Positions 1-8,244 of a stretch of DNA of 64,000 bases are shown here, in pieces. Source of the stretch: Aeriscardovia sp. Lineage in GTDB: Bacteria; Actinomycetota; Actinomycetes; Actinomycetales; Bifidobacteriaceae. Position 1 is the first letter of the stretch; every line of letters begins with the position of its first letter. The translations under genes and the position numbers were made by a program. The DNA lies in NCBI GenBank assembly GCA_017405305.1, contig JAFRAT010000011.1:1-64000 (forward strand), read 5' to 3'. Under the pieces are notes generated by a model that did no database searches, was not told the origin of the DNA, and saw nothing but the letters and a program-made list of their open reading frames with translations.

Positions 1-1
1 C

Positions 2-139
2 CGTGTTCTTTTGGAGGGCATCAACCGGTTCCCGGGTTTCGCTCCGGAGATCCAGGGGGTGTATTTCAAGCAGGAGGAGGGGCGGACGAACGCGTATGGT
101 TACGTGTATGATCCGGCCCGGGCAGCGGAGGAGGATTGA
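2..139 (+). CDS. 3' end of an unidentified protein-coding gene (partial)
   Basis: An open frame enters from the left edge and stops with TGA at 137-139, giving 45 C-terminal residues that end in DPARAAEED. The peptide is acidic at its end, has no membrane segment and contains aromatic stretches such as GVYFKQEEGRTNAYGYVYD. I do not recognise the family. A good rho-independent terminator 27 bases downstream supports a real gene end here. The start and function lie outside the window. Confidence 0.6.
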   Translation, partial: RVLLEGINRFPGFAPEIQGVYFKQEEGRTNAYGYVYDPARAAEED

Positions 140-165
140 GGGGGCGACCCCCCATCGCGAAACAC

Positions 166-205
166 GGAGCCAGCGCAGTTATCCGCGCTGGCTCCTCTTG
201 TTGTT
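166..205 (+). terminator. Rho-independent terminator after the first gene
   Basis: GGAGCCAGCGC (166-176) pairs perfectly with GCGCTGGCTCC (185-195), leaving an 8-base loop. A T-rich stretch (tcttgttgttct) follows. It lies between the leftmost plus-strand gene and the end of the convergent MATE gene. Confidence 0.8.
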
Positions 206-281
206 CTGGCGGCTGTCGGAAGGTATGCCAGCGGGCATCGTCGGAATATGCCACGCATCGGTTGCATATCCGCCGGTCGCA

Positions 282-1730
282 TCACGCATCGGCGGCGTCC
301 TCCTCATCCTGCGCGTTGCGCATCGCGGCGGCCCGCTCCAGTTTCGTGGTGGTGACCGCCGCTCCCGGCCGCAGTTCCTTCATCACGTGTCGCTGCAAGG
401 GCAGCGTCATGAGGAAGGTGCACAAGTCGGAGATCGGCTGGGCGGCCACCAGTCCGAAGAAGCCGAGGTGCCGCGGCAGGATCAGCAGCGCCGGCACGAG
501 GAAGATGCCCTGCCGTCCTAGTCCGACGATGGAAGCGATGGCCGTGTGCCCCAGCGTCTGCTGCATCATGTTCGAGCAGATGATGTAGGCGTACAGCGGG
601 AAGGTCAACGATTGCCAGCGGAGCACCGCGACGCCGTAGCGGACGACCGTGGGGTCGTCGCGGAACACCTGTATAAGCTGCGGGGCCCAGATAGACTGCA
701 GAACGGCCACGCTGACGAGCAGCACGACCGATGCTCGCACGATAAGCCAGTAGCCACGCTTGACGCGGTCGAAATGGCCAGAACCGTAGTTGTAGCCGCA
801 CACGGGCTGGTAGCCGCGGCCGAAGCCGATCTCCGCCGACGCTGTCAGCAGCAGGACGCGGTTGACGATGGTGATGGCGGAAATGGCTGCGTTGCCGAAA
901 GGGTCAGCGGACAGGTTGAAAACGTCCGTGGCGGCCGCGCCCATGACATTGCGCACGAAGTTGGGCAGGCCCCCGGCGAGGATTTCGCGTAGCACGGCTG
1001 ACGACAGCGAAAACTGGCTCCACGTCAGCGGCACGCCTGAACGGGAGCGGAACAGGCCCAGCAGCAGGAAGAAGGACAGCGACTCGCAGATGGCTGTCGC
1101 CAGGCCTGCGCCGAACATGCCCAGATGCAGCGCGAAGATGAACACTGGTTCCAGGCCGATGTTGACGATGGCGCCTGCGCCGATGCCGATCATGGACTCC
1201 TTCGCCCGACCCTGGAAACGCAGGACGGGGTCGAAGACGTAGCTGGAGCAGTACAGCGGCGCGACCCATAGCAGCGGCGTTAAGTATTTGATGGCGAGCG
1301 GCTCAATGGTAGGCGTGGAGCCGAGCGCGCGCGCCAGCGGATGGAGCAGCAGCAGTCCGGCGGCTCCGAGAACGACGGAGATGGCGAACGCCGCGAAGAA
1401 CGCCGTGGTGACGAGCTTCTTCGCCAGCGTCATGTTCTTCTTGCCCAGCAGGACGGCGATCTTGTTGCCGGCGCCTGCGCCGAACAGCAGGCCGAACGCT
1501 TGAATGGCAACCATGACCGGCATAGCCACGCCCGAGGCAGCCGAGGCCGCGGTGCCGAGCCTGCCTACGTAGAAGGTGTCGGTGAGGTTATAAGCCACGC
1601 CGATGACGTTGGCGATGACGGCGGGGACGGACATGCGCGTGATGAGCGGTCCGAGGGGAGCGGTCGTCATCTCGACGAAGGCGGCGTCGGTTTTGGTGTT
1701 TCCAGTGGTCGTGCTGGCTTTGTCAGCCAT
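282..1730 (-). CDS. MATE family multidrug/metabolite exporter (first copy)
   Basis: This is a polytopic inner-membrane exporter of the MATE family, expected to use Na+ or H+ to extrude cationic compounds; the substrate is unknown. The protein is 482 residues, normal for the family, with about twelve hydrophobic helices. Family-typical stretches include NLTDTFYVG near residue 50, GAGAGNKIAVLLGKKN in the first half, and the repeat-bundle motif GYQPVCGYNYGSG in the second half. I chose the ATG at 1730 because AAGGA sits just upstream; a longer frame to 1778 would overlap the upstream gene by 56 bases instead of 8. It is probably translationally coupled to the next MATE gene (1723-3129), to which it is clearly similar, so the pair looks like a tandem duplication. 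A heterodimeric arrangement is possible but not shown. Confidence 0.9.
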   Translation of the reverse strand: MADKASTTTGNTKTDAAFVEMTTAPLGPLITRMSVPAVIANVIGVAYNLTDTFYVGRLGTAASAASGVAMPVMVAIQAFGLLFGAGAGNKIAVLLGKKNMTLAKKLVTTAFFAAFAISVVLGAAGLLLLHPLARALGSTPTIEPLAIKYLTPLLWVAPLYCSSYVFDPVLRFQGRAKESMIGIGAGAIVNIGLEPVFIFALHLGMFGAGLATAICESLSFFLLLGLFRSRSGVPLTWSQFSLSSAVLREILAGGLPNFVRNVMGAAATDVFNLSADPFGNAAISAITIVNRVLLLTASAEIGFGRGYQPVCGYNYGSGHFDRVKRGYWLIVRASVVLLVSVAVLQSIWAPQLIQVFRDDPTVVRYGVAVLRWQSLTFPLYAYIICSNMMQQTLGHTAIASIVGLGRQGIFLVPALLILPRHLGFFGLVAAQPISDLCTFLMTLPLQRHVMKELRPGAAVTTTKLERAAAMRNAQDEEDAADA

Positions 1731-3129
1731 GGTTTTCCTTCGGTTTTCTTTCGAGTTTTCCGCCGAGTCCTTTGTCAAGCCGGCGCAGGATGTAGCTCTG
1801 GTACGGGAGCGCTAGCAGCAGCGCGAGGATATCCGCCAGAGGCTGGGCCACCATCACCCCGGTGAAGCCGAGGAAATGCGGCAGGATCAGCAGGATGGGG
1901 ATAAGAAAGATGCCGCGCCTGCCGGACCCCACGAAACTGGAGATGAACGTGTACCCCAGCGTCTGCGAGAGCATGTTGAAGGTGACGATTACGGTAGTGA
2001 AGGGCAGCGTCAGCGACTGCCAGCGCAGCGCGGGCACGCCGTAGGCCACGACAGCGGGGTTGCTCTGGAACGCGCGGACGATAGGCGCAGCCCAGATGGA
2101 CTGCGCGATGGCAATGGCGCCCAGCACTACGAACGACGCGCGGATGACCAGCCAGTAGCCCTTAGTAACCCTCTTGTAGTTCTTCGCCCCGTAGTTGTAG
2201 CCGCACACGGGCTGGTAGCCTTGGCCGAAGCCGCCGCGGATAGAATTCGACACCGTCACGATGCGGTTGACGATGGTCATGGCCGCAATGGCCGCGTCGC
2301 CGTACGGGTTGGCGGCCAGATCGAGGACGTCCATGCCCAGTGCGCGCATCCAGTTGCGCAGCAGACTCGGCAGGCCGCCGGCGATGATCTGGTGGAACAC
2401 CTCGCTGTCGAGGCGGTAGCGGGACAGGCGGATAGGCACCACGCTGTGGCGGCGGTACAGGCCCAGCAGCAGGCAGAAAGAGATGACCTGGCATACGGCG
2501 GTCGCGGATCCCGCGCCGACCATACCCCAATGCAGCGCGAAGATGAACACTGGTTCCAGGCCGATATTGCTGATGGCGCCCGAGGCCAGGCCGATCATGG
2601 ACTCCTTCGCTAGTCCCTGGAAGCGCAGCAGCGCGTTAAGCACGTACGTGGCGCAGTTGAGCGGCGCGACGATGAGCAGCGGCAGCATATAGGCGATGGC
2701 CAGTGGCGCGATGGTCCTTGTGGAACCGAGGACGACAGCCAGCGGGTCGCGCAGGCAGATGGCTACAGCGGCGATGATAGCGGCGACGAACAGTGTGGTG
2801 AAAAAGCCATTAGAGGCGAGCCGTTCCGCGAAGTCCTGGTTCTTCTTGCCCAGCGCGACGGACATCCGGTTGGCCGAACCCATGCCGAACATCAGACCGA
2901 TGGACTTGAGGATGACAGTCAGGGGCATGACCACGCCTGCGGCGGCCACAGCGGCCGTGCCGACGCAACCCACGTAGAAGGTATCGGTGAGGTTGTAGGT
3001 AACGGTGACGATGTTGGCCACGGTGGACGGCACGGCGAGGCGGACGATGGTGCGCCCCAGCGGGGCCTGGGTCATCTCGTAGAACCGTGCGTCGGCGTCG
3101 TCCGCCCGCGATGCCGTTTTCCGTGCCAT
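1723..3129 (-). CDS. MATE family exporter (second copy)
   Basis: A second MATE transporter of 468 residues, promoter-proximal to the first copy. It shares NLTDTFYVG near the N-terminus, a FQGLAKESMIG loop in the middle and GYQPVCGYNYGAK in the second half. The reading frame is open far upstream to 3447, but that extension is Arg-rich and not transporter-like. The ATG at 3129 has AAGGAGGA directly upstream and gives the family-typical N-terminus that includes FYEMTQAPLG. Its stop overlaps the start of the downstream MATE gene. DNA upstream (3286-4623) holds decayed relatives of the same family, so this locus has been an expanding and contracting MATE array. Confidence 0.9.
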   Translation of the reverse strand: MARKTASRADDADARFYEMTQAPLGRTIVRLAVPSTVANIVTVTYNLTDTFYVGCVGTAAVAAAGVVMPLTVILKSIGLMFGMGSANRMSVALGKKNQDFAERLASNGFFTTLFVAAIIAAVAICLRDPLAVVLGSTRTIAPLAIAYMLPLLIVAPLNCATYVLNALLRFQGLAKESMIGLASGAISNIGLEPVFIFALHWGMVGAGSATAVCQVISFCLLLGLYRRHSVVPIRLSRYRLDSEVFHQIIAGGLPSLLRNWMRALGMDVLDLAANPYGDAAIAAMTIVNRIVTVSNSIRGGFGQGYQPVCGYNYGAKNYKRVTKGYWLVIRASFVVLGAIAIAQSIWAAPIVRAFQSNPAVVAYGVPALRWQSLTLPFTTVIVTFNMLSQTLGYTFISSFVGSGRRGIFLIPILLILPHFLGFTGVMVAQPLADILALLLALPYQSYILRRLDKGLGGKLERKPKENHG

Positions 3130-3285
3130 CGGCCGTCCTCCTTGCTCTCTGCGCGACGCGCTCGACCGCCACTTCGCGGTTTCCGTTCGTCCGCCTCTGC
3201 GCCACCGCGTTCCGGCGCTCACTGGCTGCATTGCCGGTTCCGCCTGTTCGCGCGCCGCGCGAATCCTCCAAACTCTACACCGCCG

Positions 3286-4110
3286 TCCCGTCGTCGCCGT
3301 CCGCTTTCCTGCGTCGTGGCGGTTTCTTTCCCGCCTCCGTGCGCTTTGTCCCGCGCACGATATGTCCCCATAGCGACGGATCCAGCAGAGTGGCGCACAC
3401 GTCGGAGATGAGTCGTGCCAGCGTGATTCCGAGGAGGCCAAACACATGCGGCGGCATCAGCGCCGGCATGAGGGAAGATGTCCTGCTGTCCCAGGTCAAG
3501 CCGAGATGATGGCCGTGGCGTCTGCCATGGCCTCTGTCACGGAAGTGTAGAGGGAGGGGCATGGCGGGAGACTGAAGTTCCGTCATATGTACGGCCGGCG
3601 GGCTGTACGTCACTATCCGCGGTTCGCGCAGGGAGAGGCAGATGAGCCGCAGGACGAAGATTTCCCGCAGTACGCACGCAGGCACGAGGAGCAGGGCGTG
3701 GCGTTTACCCCGGGCCGGTCCTTGGACCATGTGCCGGTAGTTGCTTCTTGCCCTGTGGCTAACCTCGCGCGCAGGCTGGCAGCCCTGCGGACCCCACCTT
3801 ATGCTGACGTTCACGATGCGGCCGGGCGATTGTCATGGCCGCGATGACCGCGAAGCCAGAGGGATTGAAGCCCGTCAGGCACGTCGGTGGTGCCGGACAG
3901 CATGAAATCGCGGGAGAAGCTCGGCACGCCTGTGCTGAACAGGTCGTGGGGGATCTCCTCGTCCGGCCGGAAGGCGTCCCAGCGGAATTGGACCACCGAG
4001 TTCCAGGCGAACAGCGCGACGTTAAGGCCCAGGCCTGGCAGATGCCCGGTGCCATCAAGGAGATAATGGGGTTCGTCGATCAGACCTTGGAAGAGCAAGG
4101 TACGGGTTGA
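3286..4110 (-). pseudogene. Decayed MATE exporter, middle-to-C-terminal part
   Basis: Reading on the minus strand, successive frames recreate MATE segments in the correct order. FQGLIDEPHYLLDGTGHLPG (near 4095) corresponds to FQGLAKESMIGLASGAISN of the intact neighbour. STGVPSFSRDFM (near 3930) matches AGGLPSLLRNWM, and AVIAAMTI (near 3850) matches AAIAAMTIVNR. WGPQGCQPA (near 3780) stands for FGQGYQPVCG. The C-terminal part (3300-3520) reads SLMPALMPPHVFGLLGITLA, like PILLILPHFLGFTGVMVAQ. Frame changes and lost codons separate these pieces, so no functional product is possible. It has its own copy of the YQPV region, distinct from the remnant at 4262-4623. Confidence 0.75.
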
Positions 4111-4261
4111 TGACGGCGCCCGCGCAGGCATATCTCGGCCCTTCCGACCAGCTCCACGACGAAGTGGGCCGATGAACCCGGACCGAGATGCAGCGCTCGG
4201 CCATTCGCCTGTCCTTCCTGCCTATGGCAACAGATAGTTGTTTGGCAGCTCCCCATGCCGA

Positions 4262-4623
4262 GGAATACGCTACAGACGCCTATCGCCATCATGAGGCGCG
4301 CGAGACGCGGCGCGAAGATCTCCTGCGGCGCGGAAACGCTTAGCAGCAGGATCGCGGAGGTCCTCGCGACCATCCAGCAACTCTTGCGCATCCGGTGGTA
4401 CAGGCGCGCTCCGTATTTGTAAGCCGCATACGGGTTGATAGCTCTGGCCAATACCTAGGCTGCACGCTGCTGGTGTGGGGATGCGGCCCAATCCGTCATG
4501 CCGAGCAGTCCGGCGCAAAAGGTGTCGGTGAGGTTGCCGACGGCGGCGGGGACCGTCATCCTCGCGATGACCTCCCTGAAGGCCCGCGGCCATTTCACCG
4601 AATTCGTTGTCCACGGTCGCCAT
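4262..4623 (-). pseudogene. Second decayed MATE remnant (N-terminus joined to the YQPV region)
   Basis: From an ATG at 4623 the frame begins like a MATE N-terminus and then shifts. The shifted frame contains VIARMTVPAAVGNLTDTF, matching IVRLAVPSTVANIVTVTYNLTDTF with a small deletion. About 50 bases later the sequence jumps to GIGQSYQPVCG and WMVARTSAILLLSV, which correspond to residues about 300 further on in an intact MATE. The internal ~0.8 kb has therefore been deleted. Because the neighbouring remnant (3286-4110) carries another YQPV region, at least two separate MATE copies have decayed here. The division between the two remnants is my inference. Confidence 0.7.
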
Positions 4624-4783
4624 GCCATCGCTTCTTTCTCAAAGGCCATGACTGCAGTTCGCCGCGACGGCGTTGGAAAACGGTGGTGTGGTGTGAAAGT
4701 CGTTCCGCGGGCCGGCTTCGTTTCTGGCGGAAGGAGGTAGCATCGAGAAGTCATCGCAGAGACGAGCGCAAAGGAAGGCATCC

Positions 4784-5419
4784 ATGAGCACACCGGGACC
4801 GGACAAGTCCGAACGCCAGGCGCGCAAGGAATACGTGCACGATCGCACGCGGCTCGTCATCAAAGCCTGTCTCATCGGCCTCGTCGTGGCCTTGGTCCTA
4901 GGCTTGCTGGGCCTGTTCGACGTGTGGGGCCGCCTGTTCCCAGACGTCGACGACACCGCCGCCGGCAATTTCGGCGTCTCCGCTCCGTGCGCGCCCGCCA
5001 ATGCCGTGGCCATTGACCCCAGCAACATCACGGTCGCGGTCCTCAACGGCACAGAAAAGTCCGGCCTGGCCGACGCCGTCAGCGAAGCGCTCGACTACCG
5101 TGGCTTCAACATCAAGGGCATCGGCGACGCGGCGCATGAGTACAAGCACACCACTATCGTTGCGGGCGTCAATGGCCTAGCGGCAGCCTATTCGCTGCGC
5201 GCCCAGTTCACCGGCGCCGTCCTCGAGATGAGCACCTCCACCGACAAGGTCGTCACCGTCATCATCGGCGACGACTTCTACGACCTCAAGCCCGCAGACT
5301 CCGTTACCATCAAGGATGGCCAGAAGCTGGTGTCTTTCAAGGGCTGCGTTGCGCCAAACGATATTAAGAACCCGCTGAAGGCCGGCACTATCGGCACTCT
5401 GGAGAACAACGTGGTGTAA
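4784..5419 (+). CDS. LytR_C domain membrane protein
   Basis: A 211-residue protein with a short basic cytoplasmic N-terminus, one membrane helix (about residues 25-47, ACLIGLVVALVLGLLGLF) and an extracellular domain. The domain carries the LytR/CpsA C-terminal signature ITVAVLNGTEKSGLADAVSEAL near residues 86-107. LytR_C proteins occur alone in actinobacteria and are linked to envelope assembly; the catalytic LCP domain is absent. The start is supported by AAGGAAGG seven bases upstream. It is divergent from the decayed MATE region and precedes the urease island. Exact function is unknown. Confidence 0.85.
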   Translation: MSTPGPDKSERQARKEYVHDRTRLVIKACLIGLVVALVLGLLGLFDVWGRLFPDVDDTAAGNFGVSAPCAPANAVAIDPSNITVAVLNGTEKSGLADAVSEALDYRGFNIKGIGDAAHEYKHTTIVAGVNGLAAAYSLRAQFTGAVLEMSTSTDKVVTVIIGDDFYDLKPADSVTIKDGQKLVSFKGCVAPNDIKNPLKAGTIGTLENNVV

Positions 5420-5484
5420 GGCTGCCGGCCGTCGCGACAAGGTCGTCGGCATCCTGTCTCTAGCAGCCGACGTCATCTAAGGCA

Positions 5485-5887
5485 ATGCCTGAGTCCAGAT
5501 CGACGGCATGGAAGGCAGACGGCCGGGTTTCAACGCCGGCGGTTCACTTTCGCGCTTTCACTATTCCTCCTTTGCCGTCCCGCCGCCGCGAGTGTCCGCG
5601 TTCGGTCGCAGACCCGCGCAACGCCACCGTCGTCGGCGCGGCCAGCGGCATCCCGTTGACGGTCGTGGGCGTATGCCTGCTCGCTATCATTAGCGGCGCC
5701 GGCATGTACGTCGGGCGACCCGCTCTTTATCGGCTTGTCGCTGCGCTATTCGTTCCAGACGTTATACCTCGAGCGCGATGAGGAACGTCGATGCCTTTCT
5801 CTAGCCTTCGGCGGAGCGCTCGCCGCCGGCCTCCTCTACCAGGGCGTGAGTTGGCGAGGCAATCTGAGCGTGCGCTCGTTGCGGTAA
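5485..5887 (+). pseudogene. Possible decayed small membrane protein gene
   Basis: The 620 bases between the LytR_C gene and ureI contain no intact gene. One frame reads a hydrophobic segment, IPLTVVGVCLLAIISGAGMYV. About one base later the text continues sensibly in a different frame (GDPLFIGLSLRYSFQTLYL, then FGGALAAGLLYQGVSWRGN) up to a TAA at 5885-5887. A single frameshift near 5708 would join them into a small two-helix membrane protein. I do not recognise the family; an ordinary untranslated spacer is the alternative. Confidence 0.35.
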
Positions 5888-5913
5888 GGCGATTAGAGTA
5901 AGTTATTCAAATC

Positions 5914-5938
5914 CTCAGGTTTCTTTTTCCCTGAGAAA
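5914..5938. promoter_or_regulatory. Inverted repeat upstream of the urea channel gene
   Basis: In an AT-rich pocket, CTCAGG (5914-5919) is mirrored by CCTGAG (5930-5935), and overlapping TTTCT (5920-5924) is mirrored by AGAAA (5934-5938). It lies about 50 bases upstream of the putative -35 of ureI. It could be an operator for a nitrogen- or pH-responsive regulator, or a weak terminator hairpin for the decayed ORF before it. The assignment is tentative. Confidence 0.3.
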
Positions 5939-5984
5939 TGCTGTAGACTAGTCGAGTCTTTAGAAAGTTATGTGATTTTAAGGT

Positions 5985-6013
5985 TTGACGGTGTCCATCG
6001 CCAGCCCTTTTGA
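5985..6013 (+). promoter_or_regulatory. Candidate promoter of the urea channel gene
   Basis: TTGACG (5985-5990) matches five of six -35 consensus bases. After a 17-base spacer, TTTGAT (6008-6013) matches four of six -10 bases. Transcription would start near 6020, just ahead of the AAAAGGAGG ribosome binding site at 6025-6033. The TTG inside this -35 is an in-frame possible start codon, which I reject in favour of the ATG at 6042. Confidence 0.35.
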
Positions 6014-6041
6014 TCGCTTGCTACAAAAGGAGGCTCAGCGC

Positions 6042-6572
6042 ATGGGCGGCGTTATTCTGCTTTACGTCGGCATGGTTCTGATGAGCAACGGCCTGTATGG
6101 TCTGCAGAAGATCAGCGACAAGTCCAACGTCATCATGAACCTGTTCACCGGCGGCCTGTCCCTGATTCTGAATATCATCTGCCTGGGTTACGGCATCTGC
6201 ACCGGCCAGAAGGCGACCTTCTTCTACGGAAGCGCCACCGGCCTGCTCTTCGCCTTCACCTACCTTATGGTCGCACTCAACAAGATCTTCGATCTCGACC
6301 AGCGCCTCTACGGCTGGTACAGCCTGTTCGTCGCCGTCAACTCCATCCCGGCCGGCATCCTCTGCTTCTGCAACTTCGGTGGCAACTACTGGTACGGCCT
6401 CATCTGGTGGCTCTGGGGTATCCTCTGGCTGACCGGCTTCATCGAGTGCACGCTCGGCAAGTCCCTCGGCAAGTTCACCGGCTGGCTTGGTGTCCTCGAA
6501 GGCATCTTCACCGCGTGGATTCCGGGCTTCCTCATGCTGTGCGGCGTATGGCCGGCACAGGGCTGGTTCTGA
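6042..6572 (+). CDS. ureI: AmiS/UreI family urea (amide) channel
   Basis: An inner-membrane channel of 176 residues with six hydrophobic helices, expected to let urea enter the cytoplasm for the urease encoded downstream. Family features include the N-terminal MGGVILLYVGMVLMSNGLYG, the aromatic-rich IWWLWGILWLTGFIE segment in helix 5 with its acidic residue, and a C-terminal amphipathic end at GWF. The start ATG has AAAAGGAGG eight bases upstream; the longer frame from 5985 would begin inside the promoter. A strong hairpin follows, so it may be a monocistronic unit. In Helicobacter UreI is proton-gated; whether this one is gated cannot be seen. AmiS-type short-chain amide transport is the alternative, but the urease context favours urea. 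Confidence 0.88.
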   Translation: MGGVILLYVGMVLMSNGLYGLQKISDKSNVIMNLFTGGLSLILNIICLGYGICTGQKATFFYGSATGLLFAFTYLMVALNKIFDLDQRLYGWYSLFVAVNSIPAGILCFCNFGGNYWYGLIWWLWGILWLTGFIECTLGKSLGKFTGWLGVLEGIFTAWIPGFLMLCGVWPAQGWF

Positions 6573-6605
6573 TCCATGCCTCGTCAGTGAAACTGACTGG
6601 ATTTG

Positions 6606-6636
6606 AAACGCCGTGGCGCTCAGCGCCATGGCGTTT
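6606..6636 (+). terminator. Strong hairpin between ureI and amt
   Basis: AAACGCC (6606-6612) pairs with GGCGTTT (6630-6636) and the stem continues inward with one G-T pair to a TCA loop, about 15 base pairs in all. There is no long T-run, only cgttacgtt. It probably ends or attenuates ureI transcripts before amt. Confidence 0.65.
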
Positions 6637-6698
6637 CGTTACGTTATAAAAGAACAATATCCTCTGAAAATCGCTTGACTTCAAAGGAGTAGGAGATT

Positions 6699-7970
6699 TT
6701 GGAACCCATCGTCAATTCGGCCACGGACCTCAGCAACGTGACCTACATGTTCTTGTGCACCATTCTGGTGTTCTTCATGACGCCGGGCCTGGCGTTTTTC
6801 TACGGCGGCCTTGTACGCAAGAAGAATTCCCTGGCCATCATGTGGAAGGTCTTTTCCGCGATCGGCGTTGTAGGCCTGCTGTGGATCTTCGGCGGCTTCA
6901 GCCTCGTATTCGGCAAGGACTGCGGCGGCTTCATCGGTGATCCGGCACAGTTCTTCGCGTTCCGTAACGTGCTCTTCGACATCGACAAGCAGTACGGCGC
7001 CACGATCCCGCTGCTCATGTTCTTCATGTACCAGCTCATGTTCGCCATCATCACCCTGCCGCTGATGACCGGCGCCACTGCCGGCCGCCTCAACTTCGGC
7101 GGCTGGATCGGCTTCCTCATCTGCTGGATGATCCTGGTCTACTTCCCGGTCGCCCACTGGATCTGGGGCGGCGGCTGGCTCGCCAAGCTCGGTTTCGTCG
7201 ACTTCGCCGGTGGTACCGTCATCCACATCACGTCCGCGTTCTCCGGTCTCATGGCTATCATCTACTTCGGTCGCCGTCCTGACTACGACGAATGCCAAGC
7301 TCCGCACGCGTCCAACCTCGGCCTCGTCGCCATCGGCTCCGCGATCCTCATGTTCGGCTGGTTCGGCTTCAACGCCGGCGGCACCGGCTCTTCCAACAAC
7401 ACTGCCGCCCTTGCCTTCGCCAACACAGGCACCGCCATGATCTGCGCCATGGTCCTGTGGTGCATCATCGACTACTTCGTCTCCGGCCGCCACTGGTCCT
7501 TCGAACAGCTGATGACCGGCCCAATCGCCGGCGCGGCCGCCGTCACCCCAGCCTCCGGCTACATCACTCCGGTGGGCGCCATCATCATCGGCTTCGCCGC
7601 CGCCATCGTGTGCTACTTCTGCGTGTACCTGTCTAACAAGGTCTGGCATCTCGACGATACTCTGGGCGTCTGGGGTGTCCATGGCATGGGCGGCTTCATC
7701 GGCACGCTCTTCATCGGCATCCTTGCCGATCCGCGTGTCAACGGCATCGCCGCCGGCGGCCGCCAGTTCCTCATTCAGTTGCTCGGCGCGGTTGTCGTCG
7801 GCGCGTACTCCATGGTCGTCACCTGGATCATCCTGGTCATTCTCGACCATATCTTCAACATCCGCACCACCAAGCAGCAGATGGAAGAGGGTCTCGATCC
7901 GGATCTCCTCAAGGAGAACTACTTCGGCACCGACACCGACGCCGCTGAAGCCGCCGCCGTCGCGCAGTGA
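6699..7970 (+). CDS. amt: Amt family ammonium transporter
   Basis: An 11-helix ammonium channel of 423 residues. The pore twin histidines are visible: His176 in GGTVIHITSAFSG and His328 in GVWGVHGMGGFIG. The N-terminal helix has TPGLAFFYGGLVRKKN, and the C-terminal tail ends in an Ala-rich acidic stretch. The start is TTG at 6699, preceded by AAAGGAG; no ATG lies at the correct position. No glnK/PII gene accompanies it, so the usual PII gating partner is elsewhere or missing. Placed between the urea channel and ureA, it could recapture ammonium lost after ureolysis or release it. It is separated from ureABC by a terminator, so it is probably regulated independently. Confidence 0.93.
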   Translation: MEPIVNSATDLSNVTYMFLCTILVFFMTPGLAFFYGGLVRKKNSLAIMWKVFSAIGVVGLLWIFGGFSLVFGKDCGGFIGDPAQFFAFRNVLFDIDKQYGATIPLLMFFMYQLMFAIITLPLMTGATAGRLNFGGWIGFLICWMILVYFPVAHWIWGGGWLAKLGFVDFAGGTVIHITSAFSGLMAIIYFGRRPDYDECQAPHASNLGLVAIGSAILMFGWFGFNAGGTGSSNNTAALAFANTGTAMICAMVLWCIIDYFVSGRHWSFEQLMTGPIAGAAAVTPASGYITPVGAIIIGFAAAIVCYFCVYLSNKVWHLDDTLGVWGVHGMGGFIGTLFIGILADPRVNGIAAGGRQFLIQLLGAVVVGAYSMVVTWIILVILDHIFNIRTTKQQMEEGLDPDLLKENYFGTDTDAAEAAAVAQ

Positions 7971-8058
7971 CATTCCGGCAGCGATGTTCAGGAGATTCCG
8001 TGCAGGGTCCGGCCGTTCCCGCGTCCGGCTCTAACGAAATCCTTTTCCAGTGTTAAAA

Positions 8059-8110
8059 AGCCGCCGTTTCATCGGGTTCCCATATGCTTCCGATGAAACG
8101 GCGGCTCTCT
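8059..8110 (+). terminator. Rho-independent terminator after amt
   Basis: A perfect 17-base-pair stem (8059-8075 with 8090-8106) with a 14-base loop, preceded by an A-run and followed by ctctttg. It separates amt from ureA. Confidence 0.88.
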
Positions 8111-8162
8111 TTGTAACAGCGCATGTGCCGCGCGAAAGCTCCGGTTATATTCCTGGCATGTT

Positions 8163-8194
8163 TGTTGATGCTTCATATCAACATCTCAACATCT
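8163..8194. promoter_or_regulatory. Palindrome plus tandem repeat at the ureABC promoter
   Basis: TGTTGAT (8163-8169) and ATCAACA (8177-8183) form a perfect 7-7-7 inverted repeat. Its right arm runs into two head-to-tail copies of CAACATCT (8179-8186 and 8187-8194). The block abuts the -35 region of the ureA promoter, a usual position for an operator or activator site. The regulator is unknown. The sequence does not look like the NikR consensus I know. Confidence 0.55.
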
Positions 8195-8223
8195 GACTTT
8201 CTGGACCTACTGATCTGTATAAT
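8193..8223 (+). promoter_or_regulatory. Candidate ureABC promoter
   Basis: A perfect TATAAT lies at 8218-8223. Upstream, CTGACT at 8193-8198 matches four of six -35 bases with a 19-base spacer. The weak, widely spaced -35 next to the repeats suggests activator dependence. Transcription would start about 15 bases before the ureA start codon. Confidence 0.5.
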
Positions 8224-8244
8224 GTTTATTGAAAGGAGGAAATC

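Noticed and set aside
3130-3447. 105-residue N-terminal extension of the second MATE gene
   Set aside because: It is Arg-rich with no transporter similarity, and AAGGAGGA directly precedes the ATG at 3129.
5985-6041. TTG start at 5985 for the urea channel
   Set aside because: The TTG is part of the likely -35 box, and the ATG at 6042 has a near-perfect ribosome site and a family-typical N-terminus.
6681-7973. 430-codon minus-strand frame opposite amt
   Set aside because: It is the mirror of a well-conserved Amt gene. The acidic, Asp/Glu/His-rich product is a GC-skew artefact and no ribosome site was seen.
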